Below are positions 24,701-35,782 of a stretch of 64,000 nucleotides of DNA, piece after piece. The notes beneath the pieces were generated by a model. That model had not been told where the DNA came from. It saw only the letters and a program-made list of their open reading frames with translations, and made no database searches. A program made the translations under genes and the position numbers. Within the stretch, counting starts at the first letter, position 1; each line of letters opens with the position of its first letter. Origin of the DNA: Gnetum montanum (lineage: Eukaryota; Streptophyta; Gnetopsida; Gnetales; Gnetaceae); assembly GCA_015680685.1 (NCBI GenBank), contig MNCI01007958.1, forward strand, positions 647,089 through 711,088. Direction: 5' to 3'.

Positions 24701-27700
24701 GGTGGCATAGGTTAGTGGGTTATCCGAACAAATTGCAATTATGAATAAAAATTTGGAGAATGCCATTTCTGCAGATTCAATGGAGAAAAAAGTAACCAAG
24801 ATTGAAGCAAAACTGGAAGAATTTGAAGTGGATTTGGCTGTTTCTGAAACAGTGAAAGAGAATGAAAAGAAGTGGGAAAAAGCGCTAAACCTGTGGCTGT
24901 TGGGTCTTCCTGATAAAGAAAAGGACTTGATGGTGGAGCTTCCTTGTGTCTTCCGTGAGCAAATGCATATTTAAGAGCAATATTTCAAGATGCTTTTTGG
25001 GTAGGTTGAAAAGAGGATACACCTCATGTTGTTATTATTCAATCTCAAGACCTCTTTGCCAGAAATTGGGTTTGACATAATTAGAGTAACCGAAAAGGAG
25101 AGAGAGGATGGATAAATAAAGAAATTACAAAAGTTGAACTTGCAAAAAAGCTGAAGAATAGTAGAAGGCAAAGAAAGCTCTTGAATAAGGTAACTTTGCT
25201 TACTTGAATGCAAAAAACATTGTTGTAATTTAGGGAAGATTTAATTCAAAAAAACACTTAAATTTTGGATTGTGGATTCATAAATATTGATGTCGAATTG
25301 CAAATAAAATGAACAATATTGTTTTCTTCGATTATTTTGACATTTTTTGGTTGGTGGAAACTTGGGAAATAAAAGCTCAGGAGATTTTGTTGTCCTAAGC
25401 TTCATTGAATTCTCTGCAAAAAAATATTAGTGAAGGTACAATAGATAGGCACTCATGAGGTATTGTGTATTTAGTTGGGAAGTCTTTAGAGCATTTTGTA
25501 CAGCTAGAAAAGGTAGATGAATATAAGCAATATGTTTGGCTAAAAGTCTATTACCAGCAAGGATGTATTTTCCTTTCCATTTTCTCTTTTGCTCCTAAAG
25601 AAGCTACTTTGTATGATAGAGCAGGTCTCTCTAGAGATTATCCTAAGCAGAATTTAGCAACAAATATCTTAGATCTTAGAACTAAAAAAGCTATTTTTAT
25701 TTATGGAGATTTTAATGCTTGAGTGGGATCACTACAAACGTAAATTATTCAGTGGCATAGACATTATTCCTAATTCGACTTTGGTTAGATGCTATGAAGA
25801 TAGTGGCATCAACAAAATGGGATAACTTTTCTTAGAGTGGACTAAGGCTTTAGATTTGCTTATTTTGAATGGCTTAACCAGGCTTCCAGGATATACTATT
25901 TTGGCTTTTACAAGACCTTTTGGCAAATTCTTGTATTGATTTTCTTCTATTCTCTATTGAAAATATAAAGTACATCATAGAGTTTACTGTAGGAGGTGAG
26001 TTAGTGGAGTCTTGTCATCACTCTTTGGATTTTATCTTTCAAGTTGAATTGTACCTTGATGCTAGGAAGAAAAAGAAAAAGAAAATGCACCAAAAGAGAT
26101 TGATGTCAAAGGTCAAAGAATTACAGGGAGGTAGTGCAAAAGCAATGGAACTTTAAACATCGTTTTTAGAATTTGGACCAAATTTTATTCTGGTCCTTTG
26201 GCGGCATGGTACAGTGGTGAGTTTGGTGCCTTTGTTGGTACAGGAGGTGAGCGACAAGGCTAATTCATTGCATGAAATAAGGGAGGGGCGTGAGCAGGAG
26301 TCGATGATGTTGGCTGAGGTGAAGAGGGCTTGCAGGGAGGCGGCTGTGCAAGTGCAAGCAATGGAAAGGAAGGTTTGAGAGGCATGCTGGGTGGCTCATG
26401 AGGAGGACCTGCAGATGGTTGTGGATCTGGTGGAGAGGCAAAGGGAAGAGTTGCAGGGTCTGATTTGCAGAGCCAAGTTGCAACAAGAGGTGACAAGCCT
26501 GCAACTCATGCGTGATGACTTGCATGAGTAGATTCGTGCATAGATGGAGTGGGAAGCAAGATTGGGGATGGATGAGCCACAGCAGGGCACGATGGAGGTT
26601 CAGGATTGGGAGGGATCGTCACCTGGGGCTGGCTTTGGCAGCTACCAGGGGAAGTAGCAGTGATTGCAGATTGTTCCATGTGAGTTCGGTTGTATGGATG
26701 GGTGTGAGTTTTTTTTGTCGGTGATCTGTTGTTGTGGGGCTTTGGACTGGGTATTTGAATTTAGGGTTGTAGAGATTGCACAGTAGGGCTCTTGTGCTGG
26801 GCCTTCATGTGTTTGGTAAGGTCTCGGAACCTTGTTTTGGGGTGGGAGATTGCACAATACGGTGAAGGTTTCTGTTTTGGTGCTGGCTGCTGGCGACCAC
26901 ACTAGGTCTATCAAAGAGGTGCTTGCATGTTGAATGCGGTCTGATGGGTGTACTGATCCTTTTTGTAAATAATTCTTTTATTTTTCTTAATAATAAACCT
27001 TGAACTCTTCTCAAAAAAAAAAAAGTTACTAATAATTACAAACATAATGCTGAGTAGAACTGGTTTGATGATGAATATGTGCAAAGCTAGAAGGAACACT
27101 TAAATAGCTATTGCAGACTAAAAGAAAAATTTGATTAAGTGGTATAAATGTCAAAAATAAGAACAAGAGTTTATATTAAAAGTTAGAAAGTTTTGGAAGT
27201 CTGTTCAATTCGAAAGTTCTTTATCATGTATCTATGTTTTTATAATAAGCATTTTTCAGGGGAGGATGATAGTTGCTATCTCAATCATACTCAAGCATCT
27301 CTCTAGTTTGCCTTGGATGAGGTAATAGATGACATTAATATATGAGCAATTGGTAAAAGTTGTGGATTTCAATGGTTTGTATGTTGAAGTATTTAAATGA
27401 TTCCTATTCATAAAGAAATCTGTCAAAGACTGGACACAGCGGTTGAGTTTGTCTTGGACTAGTAGTGGAATATTCACGAGACAATACTTCTCTATAAGAA
27501 AGGTGATAATAATAGTTTGAACAACTATCAAAGCATAGTTGTAAGCGATATCTTTTCCAAGTAACTGGGTGCTATTCTTGAAAAAAATTAGGCACTTGTA
27601 TAGAAATCAATGATATTAGGGCAATTTGCCAACAGGTTTCATGCATAACCATTCTACTATGGATTACTTAGTTACCCTCCAACATTGTATGGAAGTTGCA

Positions 27701-30275
27701 GAAAAAAAACAACCTAACAAAAAAGTACTCATTTGTTTTGTTGATTTTGCAAACAAAAGTATGTGACTCGGTGATTTGATAAAAGTTATGGGAGTGACTT
27801 AATCAATTAGGCATTCCTGTAGAGTTAACAGTAGCAACTCAAAGCTGTATGAGGAAGCCATCATTGAGTTTGAGGATCGTATATCAGATGATAGATTTCA
27901 GTTTCAGAGCAAAATTGGAATGAAGCAAGGTTATCCTTTATTCCCAATTCTTTCTGGTCTCTTTATTGCTGAATTAAAGGACTGGTTCTGTAAAAGCGAG
28001 TAGAAGCACGTTATAAAAATGGGATCTTAGGCAATAAATCTACTTTTGTATGCAAATGATGCTACATTAATTTCTACATTGGAGTTAGGTATGCAAAATA
28101 TGCTGTGCATTTTAGAAAGTATTTGTCTTCAGCTGATCTGAAAGTCAATGTAGAGAAAACAAAAATGATGATATGGGGTAACAGAGATGTAAATAACAAC
28201 TTTAATTTTGGGTCTGCTAATGTAAGAATTATGAACTTCTTTAGATACTTGGGTATTCATGATGTAAACAACCACAAATGGGTTAAATGTGTTAAGGGAA
28301 GAATAATAGAAGGAATTAAAGCTCTCATTGCACTTAAAAACAAATGCAAGACATTAGGAATATGGGCTTCTAAAGTTGGAAAACACTTCTCTGCTATTGT
28401 TTATCCTACTGTGTTGTATTGGTGTGCAGTGTGGGGTTTAGATCTTAGTGCAAAAAAATGGTAGATTATTGAAAGGGTGCAAAAGTTTTTCTTATTAAAT
28501 AAATCTGTGGCAAAGGCTCAAACATTGTATGCTATATTGTTTTTGGAGTGTGTTCTGCTTTCCCTAAGAGCTAACGCTTTTTGTCAGTTTATTGCTTATA
28601 TTTAAAATTTCATAGATCAGAACAACCTAAGTTTTCTAAAGTAGTTCTTACTTTCAGGGACACAATGACTCAAGACTTGGAATATCTTAGAGGAGGAGAT
28701 GCAATGTAGTCCTAAGAACATTTGAAAATTGGTTAAACAACTGGTTTTTGGAAGCTTATGGTCAAATGTAGAAGGAAAGTAAAAATTTTACTTGGAGTAC
28801 ATTAAAGCTAACTCTTTAGATTTACCAGTTTAGTATTGTACAGCTAATATCTTGATTATAGTTTATAGTTTTATTAGCAGGCTTTGTTTGAATTCACATT
28901 ATCTAAGGATTGAAAGTGGAAGATGGGTTGACCTGCTAAGGGAAGGGCATACATGTAGGTTATGTGGGTCTAGAACCCTTGATGATGAGCACCATGTTTT
29001 TCTTAGTTGTCAAATGACAACATTTGAGGCAAAAATGCAATATTATTGCAAAAGTTTGTCTCATTTATTTTTGTTGCATCTAGTGGTGGTTAGCCATGTT
29101 GTTGAGTTAGTATTTGTTGTTAGGGTTGCACAACAGAACAAGGTCATTGTCTGCTCTAGGAATCTGAAATCTTAGCGATTGAAACCTTCTTCACAATTGA
29201 CCATGACTGGACCATGAGTGAGGCTGTCACTTGTGAAAATTTATCAGACCACGAGTTGTGGGCTTGAGTTTTGGGGTGAGCTTTGTCTAAAATGACATGA
29301 ACACACATGAAGGCCAATTAATCCCTTCTTTCCTTTTCTGCATTTGCTCTCTTTCCTATATTTTCGCTTCTAAACAAACTTCAACAAACATTGCTTCTAA
29401 CCACAAGGACACCCATGAATTTAGCTTTAAACAGCTTTTGCTAACTTCTAATGACTTCTACTATTACTTGTCATGACTCCAACATAGAAGTAGGAAATAA
29501 ACAAAGGGAAACAACAATGAAAGATGATCAAGGAGGTAGGCACACATTTATACTATACTCAACATTTGTTTTTCATGAGATGAATGTCTTGGGTGTCCAA
29601 TAGATCATTGGGGTCTACGGATCAAATAAAATCTTCCGTTTCAGTTTCATATAGTATTTTATTGAAAGTTATAAATTGAACTCAAGCAAACTGTGATATC
29701 TTTGGAAGTAAATGGCTGAAACACTAATTGTACTATCTCGTTCGTATCTTTATTTTTAAGGACCTGGCTCCATTTGTTAATGTAGGATACTGCTAGACAA
29801 ATTCTTGAAAATGCTGATGGGGTGGTGGTTATAGACGACAGACATGCAAATCACTTTCCTACTCCTCTTGAGGTACCTTTTCACAGTTTGCAAAGCTATA
29901 ATTTTTTTAAAAAAATTATTGTTGTTAAGTTACGGCACATCGTAGATTCTATGTTTAATGTTCCTGATTTCAAGCATTATAATATTGTCCATGGTTTTTC
30001 TAGAATTACTGTTGCATTGTGTTTTTAATTCAAACAGGTTTCTAATAAGGATGCAGTTGCTGTGGGTAGAATACGTCGGGATCTTTCACAGGATGGTGAC
30101 TATGGGTATGTTGATGCACCAATGTTTCAGTTATTTCATACTGTATTATTCATACTGACACTGATTGAATTTGTGGGTATATATTGGTATCAGTTTGGAT
30201 ATTTTTGTATGTGGGGATCAAATACGCAAAGGAGCTGCATTAAATGCAGTGCAAATTGCTGAGAAGCTGCTGTAG
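18738..30275 (+). CDS. ASD: Aspartate-semialdehyde dehydrogenase, plastid type, 10 exons
   Basis: It reduces aspartyl-4-phosphate to aspartate-4-semialdehyde with NADPH, at the branch to Lys, Thr, Met and Ile in plastids. Exons: 18738-19028, 19439-19624, 20103-20225, 20677-20763, 20859-20903, 21010-21105, 21225-21326, 29786-29872, 30038-30105, 30194-30275; all introns are GT-AG, and all are phase 0 except the last. The product is 388 residues, close to the family's 370-380. Residues 1-50 are Ala/Ser/Arg-rich, like a transit peptide. The NADP loop is G58-x-T-G-x-x-G64, with SKRSAGK at 86-92. The catalytic Cys183 is in NPNCST, with Gln210 27 residues on (spacing as in bacterial enzymes), and Arg289 and His296 bind substrate and act as acid/base. 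The ATG at 18738 is chosen because the in-frame extension upstream has only TTG. All key residues are intact, so the gene looks functional despite intron 7 (8459 bp). Confidence 0.95.
21940..24403 (+). mobile_element. LTR-like element in ASD intron 7 (left part)
   Basis: A non-coding stretch with promoter-like features: a TATA box at 22216-22224 followed by a leader-like region, then palindromic repeats (23360-23830), then TATA-like sequence near 24189. No gag or pol is visible. Similar palindromic words reappear at 29195-29260, beyond the LINE, so one older element was split by the LINE. Termini and orientation could not be fixed. It could be an LTR, a LARD-type element or another repeat. 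Confidence 0.4.
23360..23830. repeat. Cluster of ACCACAA-C-TTGTGGT palindromes
   Basis: A perfect inverted repeat with 7-bp arms lies at 23368-23382, with a one-mismatch copy at 23575-23589. Many degenerate variants (ACTTGTGGT, CCATGAC, ACCTGTGGT) are spread over about 470 bp. Relatives appear at 29195-29260 after the LINE insertion. The layout parallels the GATATC clusters of the Asp-primed LTRs, but with an unrelated word. Confidence 0.7.
24404..29186 (+). mobile_element. Atypical LINE in ASD intron 7
   Basis: In order: ORF1 from the ATG at 24422 with a Met/Glu heptad-like coiled coil (24520-24970); an endonuclease with VETW (about 25355), YVWLKV (25520) and YGDFNA (25700-25722); RT with CFVDFA (27735), GMKQGYPL (27920), YANDA for YADD (28050) and [12 protein letters not shown] (28140-28180); and a C-terminal zinc motif CRLCG...[10 protein letters not shown] (28950-29010). 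The CxxC...DE.H...C form and the RT wording resemble L2/CR1/Jockey-like LINEs more than plant L1. Stops are frequent, so it is dead. GATTGAACCC at 24404-24413 and GATTGAAACC at 29177-29186 are a candidate target duplication with one mismatch. A retrocopy interrupts it at about 26205-27024. Confidence 0.75.
26205..27024 (+). pseudogene. Polyadenylated retrocopy of a coiled-coil protein gene or element
   Basis: A block clearly richer in G than the LINE around it. One frame (about 26230-26658) encodes a Glu/Gln/Arg/Leu-rich coiled coil ([31 protein letters not shown]), ending in a short Gly/Ser tail. It is broken by three stops (TGA, TAG, TAG), each one C-to-T change from a sense codon. A 3' UTR of about 350 bp, an AATAAA near 26992 and an A12 tract at 27013-27024 follow. 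This is the form of a reverse-transcribed mRNA or a 5'-truncated non-LTR element. The family is not recognised, and the left edge is approximate. Confidence 0.55.
29187..29785. other. Right part of the split intron element and end of intron 7
   Basis: 29195-29260 repeats the ACTTGTGG/CCATGAC words seen at 23.4-23.8 kb, which supports the view that the LINE split an older element. The rest up to the splice acceptor at 29784-29785 shows no coding sequence. The stretch near 29620-29780 is probably original intron. Confidence 0.45.
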
Positions 30276-32613
30276 CCGTGGATGGCATGTACTTCGGTCC
30301 AATAATTAAGAATTTTCAGTTTTGTTGGGAAAAAATTGATTCCATTTTGTAAAATTGGAGCATATATTACAACTTTATTTGGTACGAATATGTGAACCTG
30401 TGTTCCAACTATCTTGTGTTTTCTTATTTTTCACGTTCAAGTTTTGGAATAAATGTGAGAAGTGAAAACAATGTTCTACCGTTGACCTACAATCTAAGAA
30501 GTCATGGAGCAATCCCTGCAGTTTTGAAGGGTTTGCAAAATGCATAAATGTCGAGGCCTTTATATATGATTAGGAAATGCTCCTATTATTGATCCTTAAC
30601 GTGATTGTCATTTACAAATCTGGGTTTACGTTTGCAGTTTTAGATTTTCAATTAGATGTTTGGATAACTTTTTTACCTTGCGTGTAATTTAGCGTTGAGT
30701 TCATCAGTTTTTTTGTTAACTGATTTTACCAAAGTCTGATTACAAGGCTGCAGAAATTGGACTCTACTCTAAAATTTATTTATTTTTAAGATACGCTACA
30801 TGCATCTATTTGGTTTCTGGAATGACAGAGACACTATATTTCTCAGATTTTATACCCAAAGGATTGCAAACAATAATTTAGGCCTGAAAGTAAATCGTTT
30901 CAATGACAAGTTGAAATTTTTGTTCATGTTCTTAAGCAATTAGTAACTTATCAAGAAATAGGTGGTTTTAACATTCCTTTATAGTCGACCTAAGAAGGAC
31001 CAAAATGTGTCTTATTTTGTTTCAGATTGAGGGAACTGAATCTCGACGTAAATTTTGAATCGACGTTTATTAATATAGATTTTTATATCTACTTTGTCCA
31101 TTTTTTATTGGTCAACAATGAATAATGATAAATTTCCTCCAGGTTTGGTGATGTTATATATACGATGTGTTTTTGATTACCTCGAGCATGGTCATAGAAG
31201 TGATTTTTCCATAATTTTTGGGTCGCACGAGAATGTCTTTATCGATGCCATAAAGGCAAAATAAGCATTTTTCTTTGTTCTCACTTAAAAACGTTAATTT
31301 TGTCTAACGTTGTGGAATTTTTAAGTTGCGAAACGTCAAACGATAAGCTGGAAACGTGAATTTTTCCCCGTTTCTTTCCCCGTTTTGTGACATTTCTGGT
31401 AACTATGCTTTTAATAGTATGGATGTTATTGCTTATTTCAGTATTCTGGTATGTATTCATATATGACAGTAAACATTGACGTGTTTTGGTGAGTAGATGT
31501 CATCAGACTTTGAGAGATCTGTCGTATAGAATTCAATTTCAGCCATTCTTTTGTATGATTTCTTTTAATTAGAAAACTATTCGTCGGGCATCCCTGTGAA
31601 AAGGTCAATTAGAAAAACTGCTTTGATTGGTAGCAAATTGTTACCTCCGATTGCTTCATTTTAAAAACATGATTGCAATTTTTACCTGGTTTAAAATTAT
31701 TCATTTGTTGGCTTAAGTACAGATAGATGGATAGACGAATCTTGAAATTTCTCACCTTCGCAAGCATGTTTTCCCCAAATGCTCCTTCTATGACCATTCA
31801 GTTTATTTCAGGGATTAAAAAATTTAAATGGATAGGATCCATGCTCTTCGGTAATCTTTAAGTTTATATATGCAATACTCCAGAAAGTTACAAGTCTATA
31901 TGGGCGAAGCTTCAACATCATTTCAAAGCAGAAGTAATCAATGCTCATAATCATTAACATCATTCAGACCTTTTTCCCATCGATTGGGATCAGCTTTAGA
32001 TTTCCTTTTCTACCAATGCACATTCTGTCTGGTTAAATTCTTTGTTATCATTCCACACTGTACTCGCTAGCGTAATTACTATTTGCCTGAACCCAAAAAA
32101 GCAACAAATTGGACATTCTAATCATGGAAAACGCGGCTTATACAATTGTCCTCATCTTGGAAGGCTATCTTCTTCTTTAGTCCATTTTTAAATTTTGATT
32201 ATATGCATATGCACTTGAAACAGTCAGAAGAATTATTATGGGCATCTGGAGAGCATTATCGTCATTTTGAATTTGGACAGTTGCTTGACTGATGACCATT
32301 ATGAGACGAAGCTGTCATCCCTTGTGTACAAGAACCAAATTAGTCAACAAAGTGGGATGGAAAACGGGTGTTTTGCATGTGCTTGCCATCATGAAAAGGT
32401 CCTGTCAACCCTTCTTTCAACCCTTCTTTAATTTGCATCCCAATGATCACGGAAACTGGTAATACAATTTTCTACCCAACAAGCTCAACAACCCCAGATT
32501 TGTGCTCGTGTGTGTGAATCCCGCAAAAACTTCCCCAAAACTTGCATGCCTTTGGATGCCAGAAATACTGCAACAGCAAAAATAGTGAATGCTGCATCTG
32601 GGAATCACGCAAC
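30276..32613. other. ASD 3' region and intergenic spacer
   Basis: A candidate polyadenylation signal AATAAA lies at 30448-30453, about 175 bp after the ASD stop. The remaining 2.1 kb is AT-rich single-copy-looking sequence without coding motifs, LTR words or repeats that I can see. Its 3' part must contain the promoter of the DUF688 gene. Confidence 0.5.
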
Positions 32614-33837
32614 ATGCTACTGGAATCTGCCCTTTCGGAGCTATCAATTGATCTGGATCACCAGAAGCCTTCAACAATGGAGTCCGGCGACATGTCGTAT
32701 CCAGACAGAGTTTTGCTTGAAATGGGTTCTCCCAACGAGGGCTCTTTTGTCAAGAACAAAACTTGGCAAGATCACCATCAAGAAGAAGAAGAAGAAGAAT
32801 GGCAAGGCAAAGATTCAGCAGCAGTAGCAGCAGGTTGCACGGTTCCTTTCAAATGGGAGATACAGCCAGGAGTACCAAAGCCATTTTCTGGCGCAACCCC
32901 ATTGACACTGGCATCATCATCATCATTATCTCATGGCCATGGGTGTGAATATGCAGAAAATGAACAGGAGATCCGTCAGAAAGAAATGGAAATGGAAATG
33001 GAAATTGAAATGGTTGTTGACGAAATTGAAGAACAGTCTCCAGTTAGCACTCTGGACATGGTGGTGAGTCCTGTTCTGAGCCCGTGTTCTTCGTCCAGGC
33101 ATGCAAGCAAAAGCTGCACCACTCTGCTCTGGGGAGTCATTCCTACATGCTCCCTCACAAAGTGTTTCTTTATTCCCTCAAAACCCAAAACAGAAAAACA
33201 TGGATCAGGGCTTGATGATGCCGACGATGACGATGAGGAGGAAGATCATCCCCAAAATGTCACCCACACTGGCTTCAACAGCATCGGTTTCAGTCACAGT
33301 AATGTCAGTCAGAATAGCAGTTTCCACAATTTCAGTCACAGAACCGGTTTCAGCAATCTCAATGACAGCAGTTTCAGTCACAACAACAATGGTCTCAAAA
33401 ATTTCAATCACAGCAGCAGTGATTTTAGCAGTTTCAGTCACAACAACAATGGTCTCAAAAATTTCAATCACAGCAGCAGTGATTTTAGCAGTTTCAATCA
33501 TCATAAAAATGGTTTCAACAATTCTAATCATGGCACTGGTTTCAAAAATTTCAACTTTGTGGGTGGTTGCTATGACGGTGCAATCCAAGTTCCAGAGCTT
33601 AAAAATCATGATCCTGCATCTCCTGCTGCTGCTGCTGCTGGGGTTCTCAAGGACAGGACAGGCTTCTCCAACTTCAAATCCAACTCCAACTCCAACTCCA
33701 ACTCCAAGGGCCCAAGAATGGGCAAGCAGGTTAGATTCATAGTAGATCCAGACCCCACAGTTGTTCAGCTGCACAAGTACCCTGCTGAAAAGCCTGAGGG
33801 CCATGGCCTGCAATGGGCTTCTTATGGTCTGTTTTGA
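32614..33837 (+). CDS. DUF688-family protein, function unknown
   Basis: An intronless 407-residue reading from the ATG at 32614 (MLLESALSEL); a second Met lies 21 codons on at 32677. The longer open frame reaches 32542 only through a TTG. The hallmark is TVPFKWEIQPGVPKPF at about residues 76-91, the VPFxWExxPGxP signature of plant DUF688 proteins, whose function is not established. It is followed by an acidic Met/Glu run (EMEMEMEIEM), a Ser/Cys-rich centre with FFIPSKPK, a DDADDDDEEED block, and a long Asn/Ser/Phe/His low-complexity region with tandem repeats. The C-terminus is GKQVRFIVDPDP...HGLQWASYGLF. There is no signal peptide or membrane segment. The frame is intact over repeats, which supports a real gene; a missed intron near the start is possible. 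Confidence 0.75.
   Translation: MLLESALSELSIDLDHQKPSTMESGDMSYPDRVLLEMGSPNEGSFVKNKTWQDHHQEEEEEEWQGKDSAAVAAGCTVPFKWEIQPGVPKPFSGATPLTLASSSSLSHGHGCEYAENEQEIRQKEMEMEMEIEMVVDEIEEQSPVSTLDMVVSPVLSPCSSSRHASKSCTTLLWGVIPTCSLTKCFFIPSKPKTEKHGSGLDDADDDDEEEDHPQNVTHTGFNSIGFSHSNVSQNSSFHNFSHRTGFSNLNDSSFSHNNNGLKNFNHSSSDFSSFSHNNNGLKNFNHSSSDFSSFNHHKNGFNNSNHGTGFKNFNFVGGCYDGAIQVPELKNHDPASPAAAAAGVLKDRTGFSNFKSNSNSNSNSKGPRMGKQVRFIVDPDPTVVQLHKYPAEKPEGHGLQWASYGLF
33369..33488 (+). repeat. Perfect 60-bp tandem duplication inside the DUF688 gene
   Basis: Two identical 60-bp units encode the same 20 residues twice (core HNNNGLKNFNHSSSD), keeping the frame. Flanking weaker copies of G-F/L-x-N-F/L-N-H show an older array. 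Identity at the DNA level points to a recent event. Confidence 0.95.
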
Positions 33838-35319
33838 GCCCCACCATGTTGTTGTAGTTTTCTTCTTTTTGTTTGTTTCCTGACATGGATTTGTTGGTCT
33901 GAGAATTGCTCTGTTTCCATGGCCTCATCCATGCAAGTTTTGAAACCTGCTTTTTGTAATAACTGATTCTTTTCAGTTTTTGATACTAATCTACTAGTAT
34001 TATCTAGTGTATTTTCGTTGGTCACTACATATTTCTTGAATCGAGCTCAGAGTCTAGCTATTTCTCTATGTTACGTTTGGCTGGCTTGAATGTGATTGAC
34101 TTGATTACGGAAGAATCATGTTACTTGTGTAGAATATTTGGATAATCAGGTTCTACATAGTAGCAGAGGAAGTAGGAATATCGTGAAAATTTTTGTTGGT
34201 TGTCTTGGGCGGATCTGCACAGATAGATTCTGCGCACATTGCTTTGATTAGGATTCGTATTGTATTTTCCTGCACATTATTCCAAGGTAGTTATCTGCAT
34301 TGTTCTTGTAATGTTCTGATCAAAGGAAACTTCATCTGTAATGAAAAGCTGGTTTTCCCTTAAGAACTCATGCGCTTCTTTATGCTAAGATAATTGCAAA
34401 CAAAACCAGAAACATCGGTATGGCTTGTTGATGGTAGTGTTGGACTGTACATTGGGTTTTGTCAAATGCTTGTTAACTTTCAGTTTAATCTGCTTTTCTT
34501 TTTATCATCATCATTATGATTTGGCTTGTTACTGTTAAGTTTTCAAATCAACCTACAAATTCATTGCACATCCTTGTTCCTGTTTGATTTTCCAGGTTAA
34601 GCGCATTTCATTTCATTTCATTGATGTTACCACTCAAGATGAGGGTAATTAAGTTGGGTAAAACGTATTCTGAAATCAATAATTGCGGTTTTATTTTTCT
34701 TCCAAAGAATCTGGGTTGAAAAATCTTGGGTTTACCTTTTCTGTTTTTTTGTTATAGCCCGAATAGTTGGTAACTTGAAAGGGATGAGTTGGTTAGTATT
34801 ATCTCCGTGGAACGAAAATTTCTGGAACATCGCCGTAACTTAAGCGATAATTGGACGGAGATAAGACTTCTTTTGTCATCGTCCGGTCACGTTTCAAATC
34901 CTTGCTAGTCATTTTTTTTATTAAAAAAACGTTAATTGCAAGTCACCGTGTAATTTTACATTTTCAAATAATTCAAAATATGTAATTTTAGACTTTACCT
35001 GATTAGGTCAGATCAACCTGTTCGATTCACGATATCGAGACTCAGTATATGTTTCTTACCGACTCAAGATATTTGATGGACTTTGCGACATTGAGGGCAG
35101 AGTTGAATGCAAAAATACTAAATAATAATTAGGGTAGAGATTTTAGACATAATAAGAAATTCTAATGGTATGTAATGGTTAGAATAAGAAGCGAATTGTA
35201 ACAAGAGTTGATAGCTTTTTCAACTTGAGTTGTAAAAATAAAAGGAATTAATAATGTAAGAGACTAATTAATGAGTAGCTTTAATTTTTTCATTTGAAGT
35301 TGGAACTTGTAACACATAC
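33838..35319. other. 3' flank of the DUF688 gene and spacer
   Basis: AT-rich sequence with no coding motifs. One isolated GATATC-containing patch lies near 35026-35040, not in an LTR I can define. Confidence 0.4.
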
Positions 35320-35777
35320 AACCTAACCTTGAATTTGTGCAAGGGCTCGGAAATGGCTTGAATGGTCTTGTTGATTAGACAGGGACTTACGTGGTGTTAG
35401 AATGACTATGTGAGAAGGGTTTATACTACGTTATGCATGAACATTGGAATTGGCTAAGCTAGAGCGTAGTGGGGTGTCCCCACCTAAGAACAGTGATGTA
35501 AACGTGCAAATATGTATGAAAAAGCGAGAAAATATAAGTGTTATGCTGAATACCAAAGAAAAATGCATGAGAAATGCAATAGAATTTGAGAACAGAAGTG
35601 CGCTGCTCCAAAAGGGGGAGCGTAACTAATTCCAAAAGGGTCTCAAAAGGTACACAGTGTACAGGTGTAGTGGGAGTGCAGTTATAGTCTCGATGGTGTC
35701 AAGCCGTGAAGTCTGGTGCTCGCTGTGATGAATTGTGCTTGCTGGGTTGGTTGCCACGGTGTACCATGCGATGTTCT
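35320..35777 (-). repeat. Left part of a minus-strand LTR split by the 35783-39626 element
   Basis: After removal of the inserted element and one GCAGG, this joins 39632-40780 into one unit. The orientation comes from the TATA-like box on the minus strand at 39819-39826. This part would be R-U5. The left limit is a guess; TGTAACACATA near 35312 is a possible end. Confidence 0.35.
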
Positions 35778-35782
35778 GCAGG

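Noticed and set aside
26260-26590. Pro/His/Leu-rich minus-strand frames
   Set aside because: They are antisense of the coiled-coil retrocopy, whose plus frame, 3' UTR and poly(A) are consistent.
24404-29186. Poly(A) at 27013 as the 3' end of the intron LINE
   Set aside because: RT and zinc motifs of the LINE continue after it to 29.0 kb; the tract belongs to the inserted retrocopy.
30062-30262. Open frame over the last ASD exons
   Set aside because: It reads through the 88-bp last intron in a different phase; the spliced reading matches the known C-terminus of the family.
32542-32613. Extension of the DUF688 frame to 32542
   Set aside because: The first codon is TTG; no ATG lies upstream in frame before 32614.
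33101-33813. Long frames in other phases and on the minus strand over the DUF688 gene
   Set aside because: They are low-complexity shadows of the repeat-rich coding region; only the frame from 32614 has the family signature and sensible ends.
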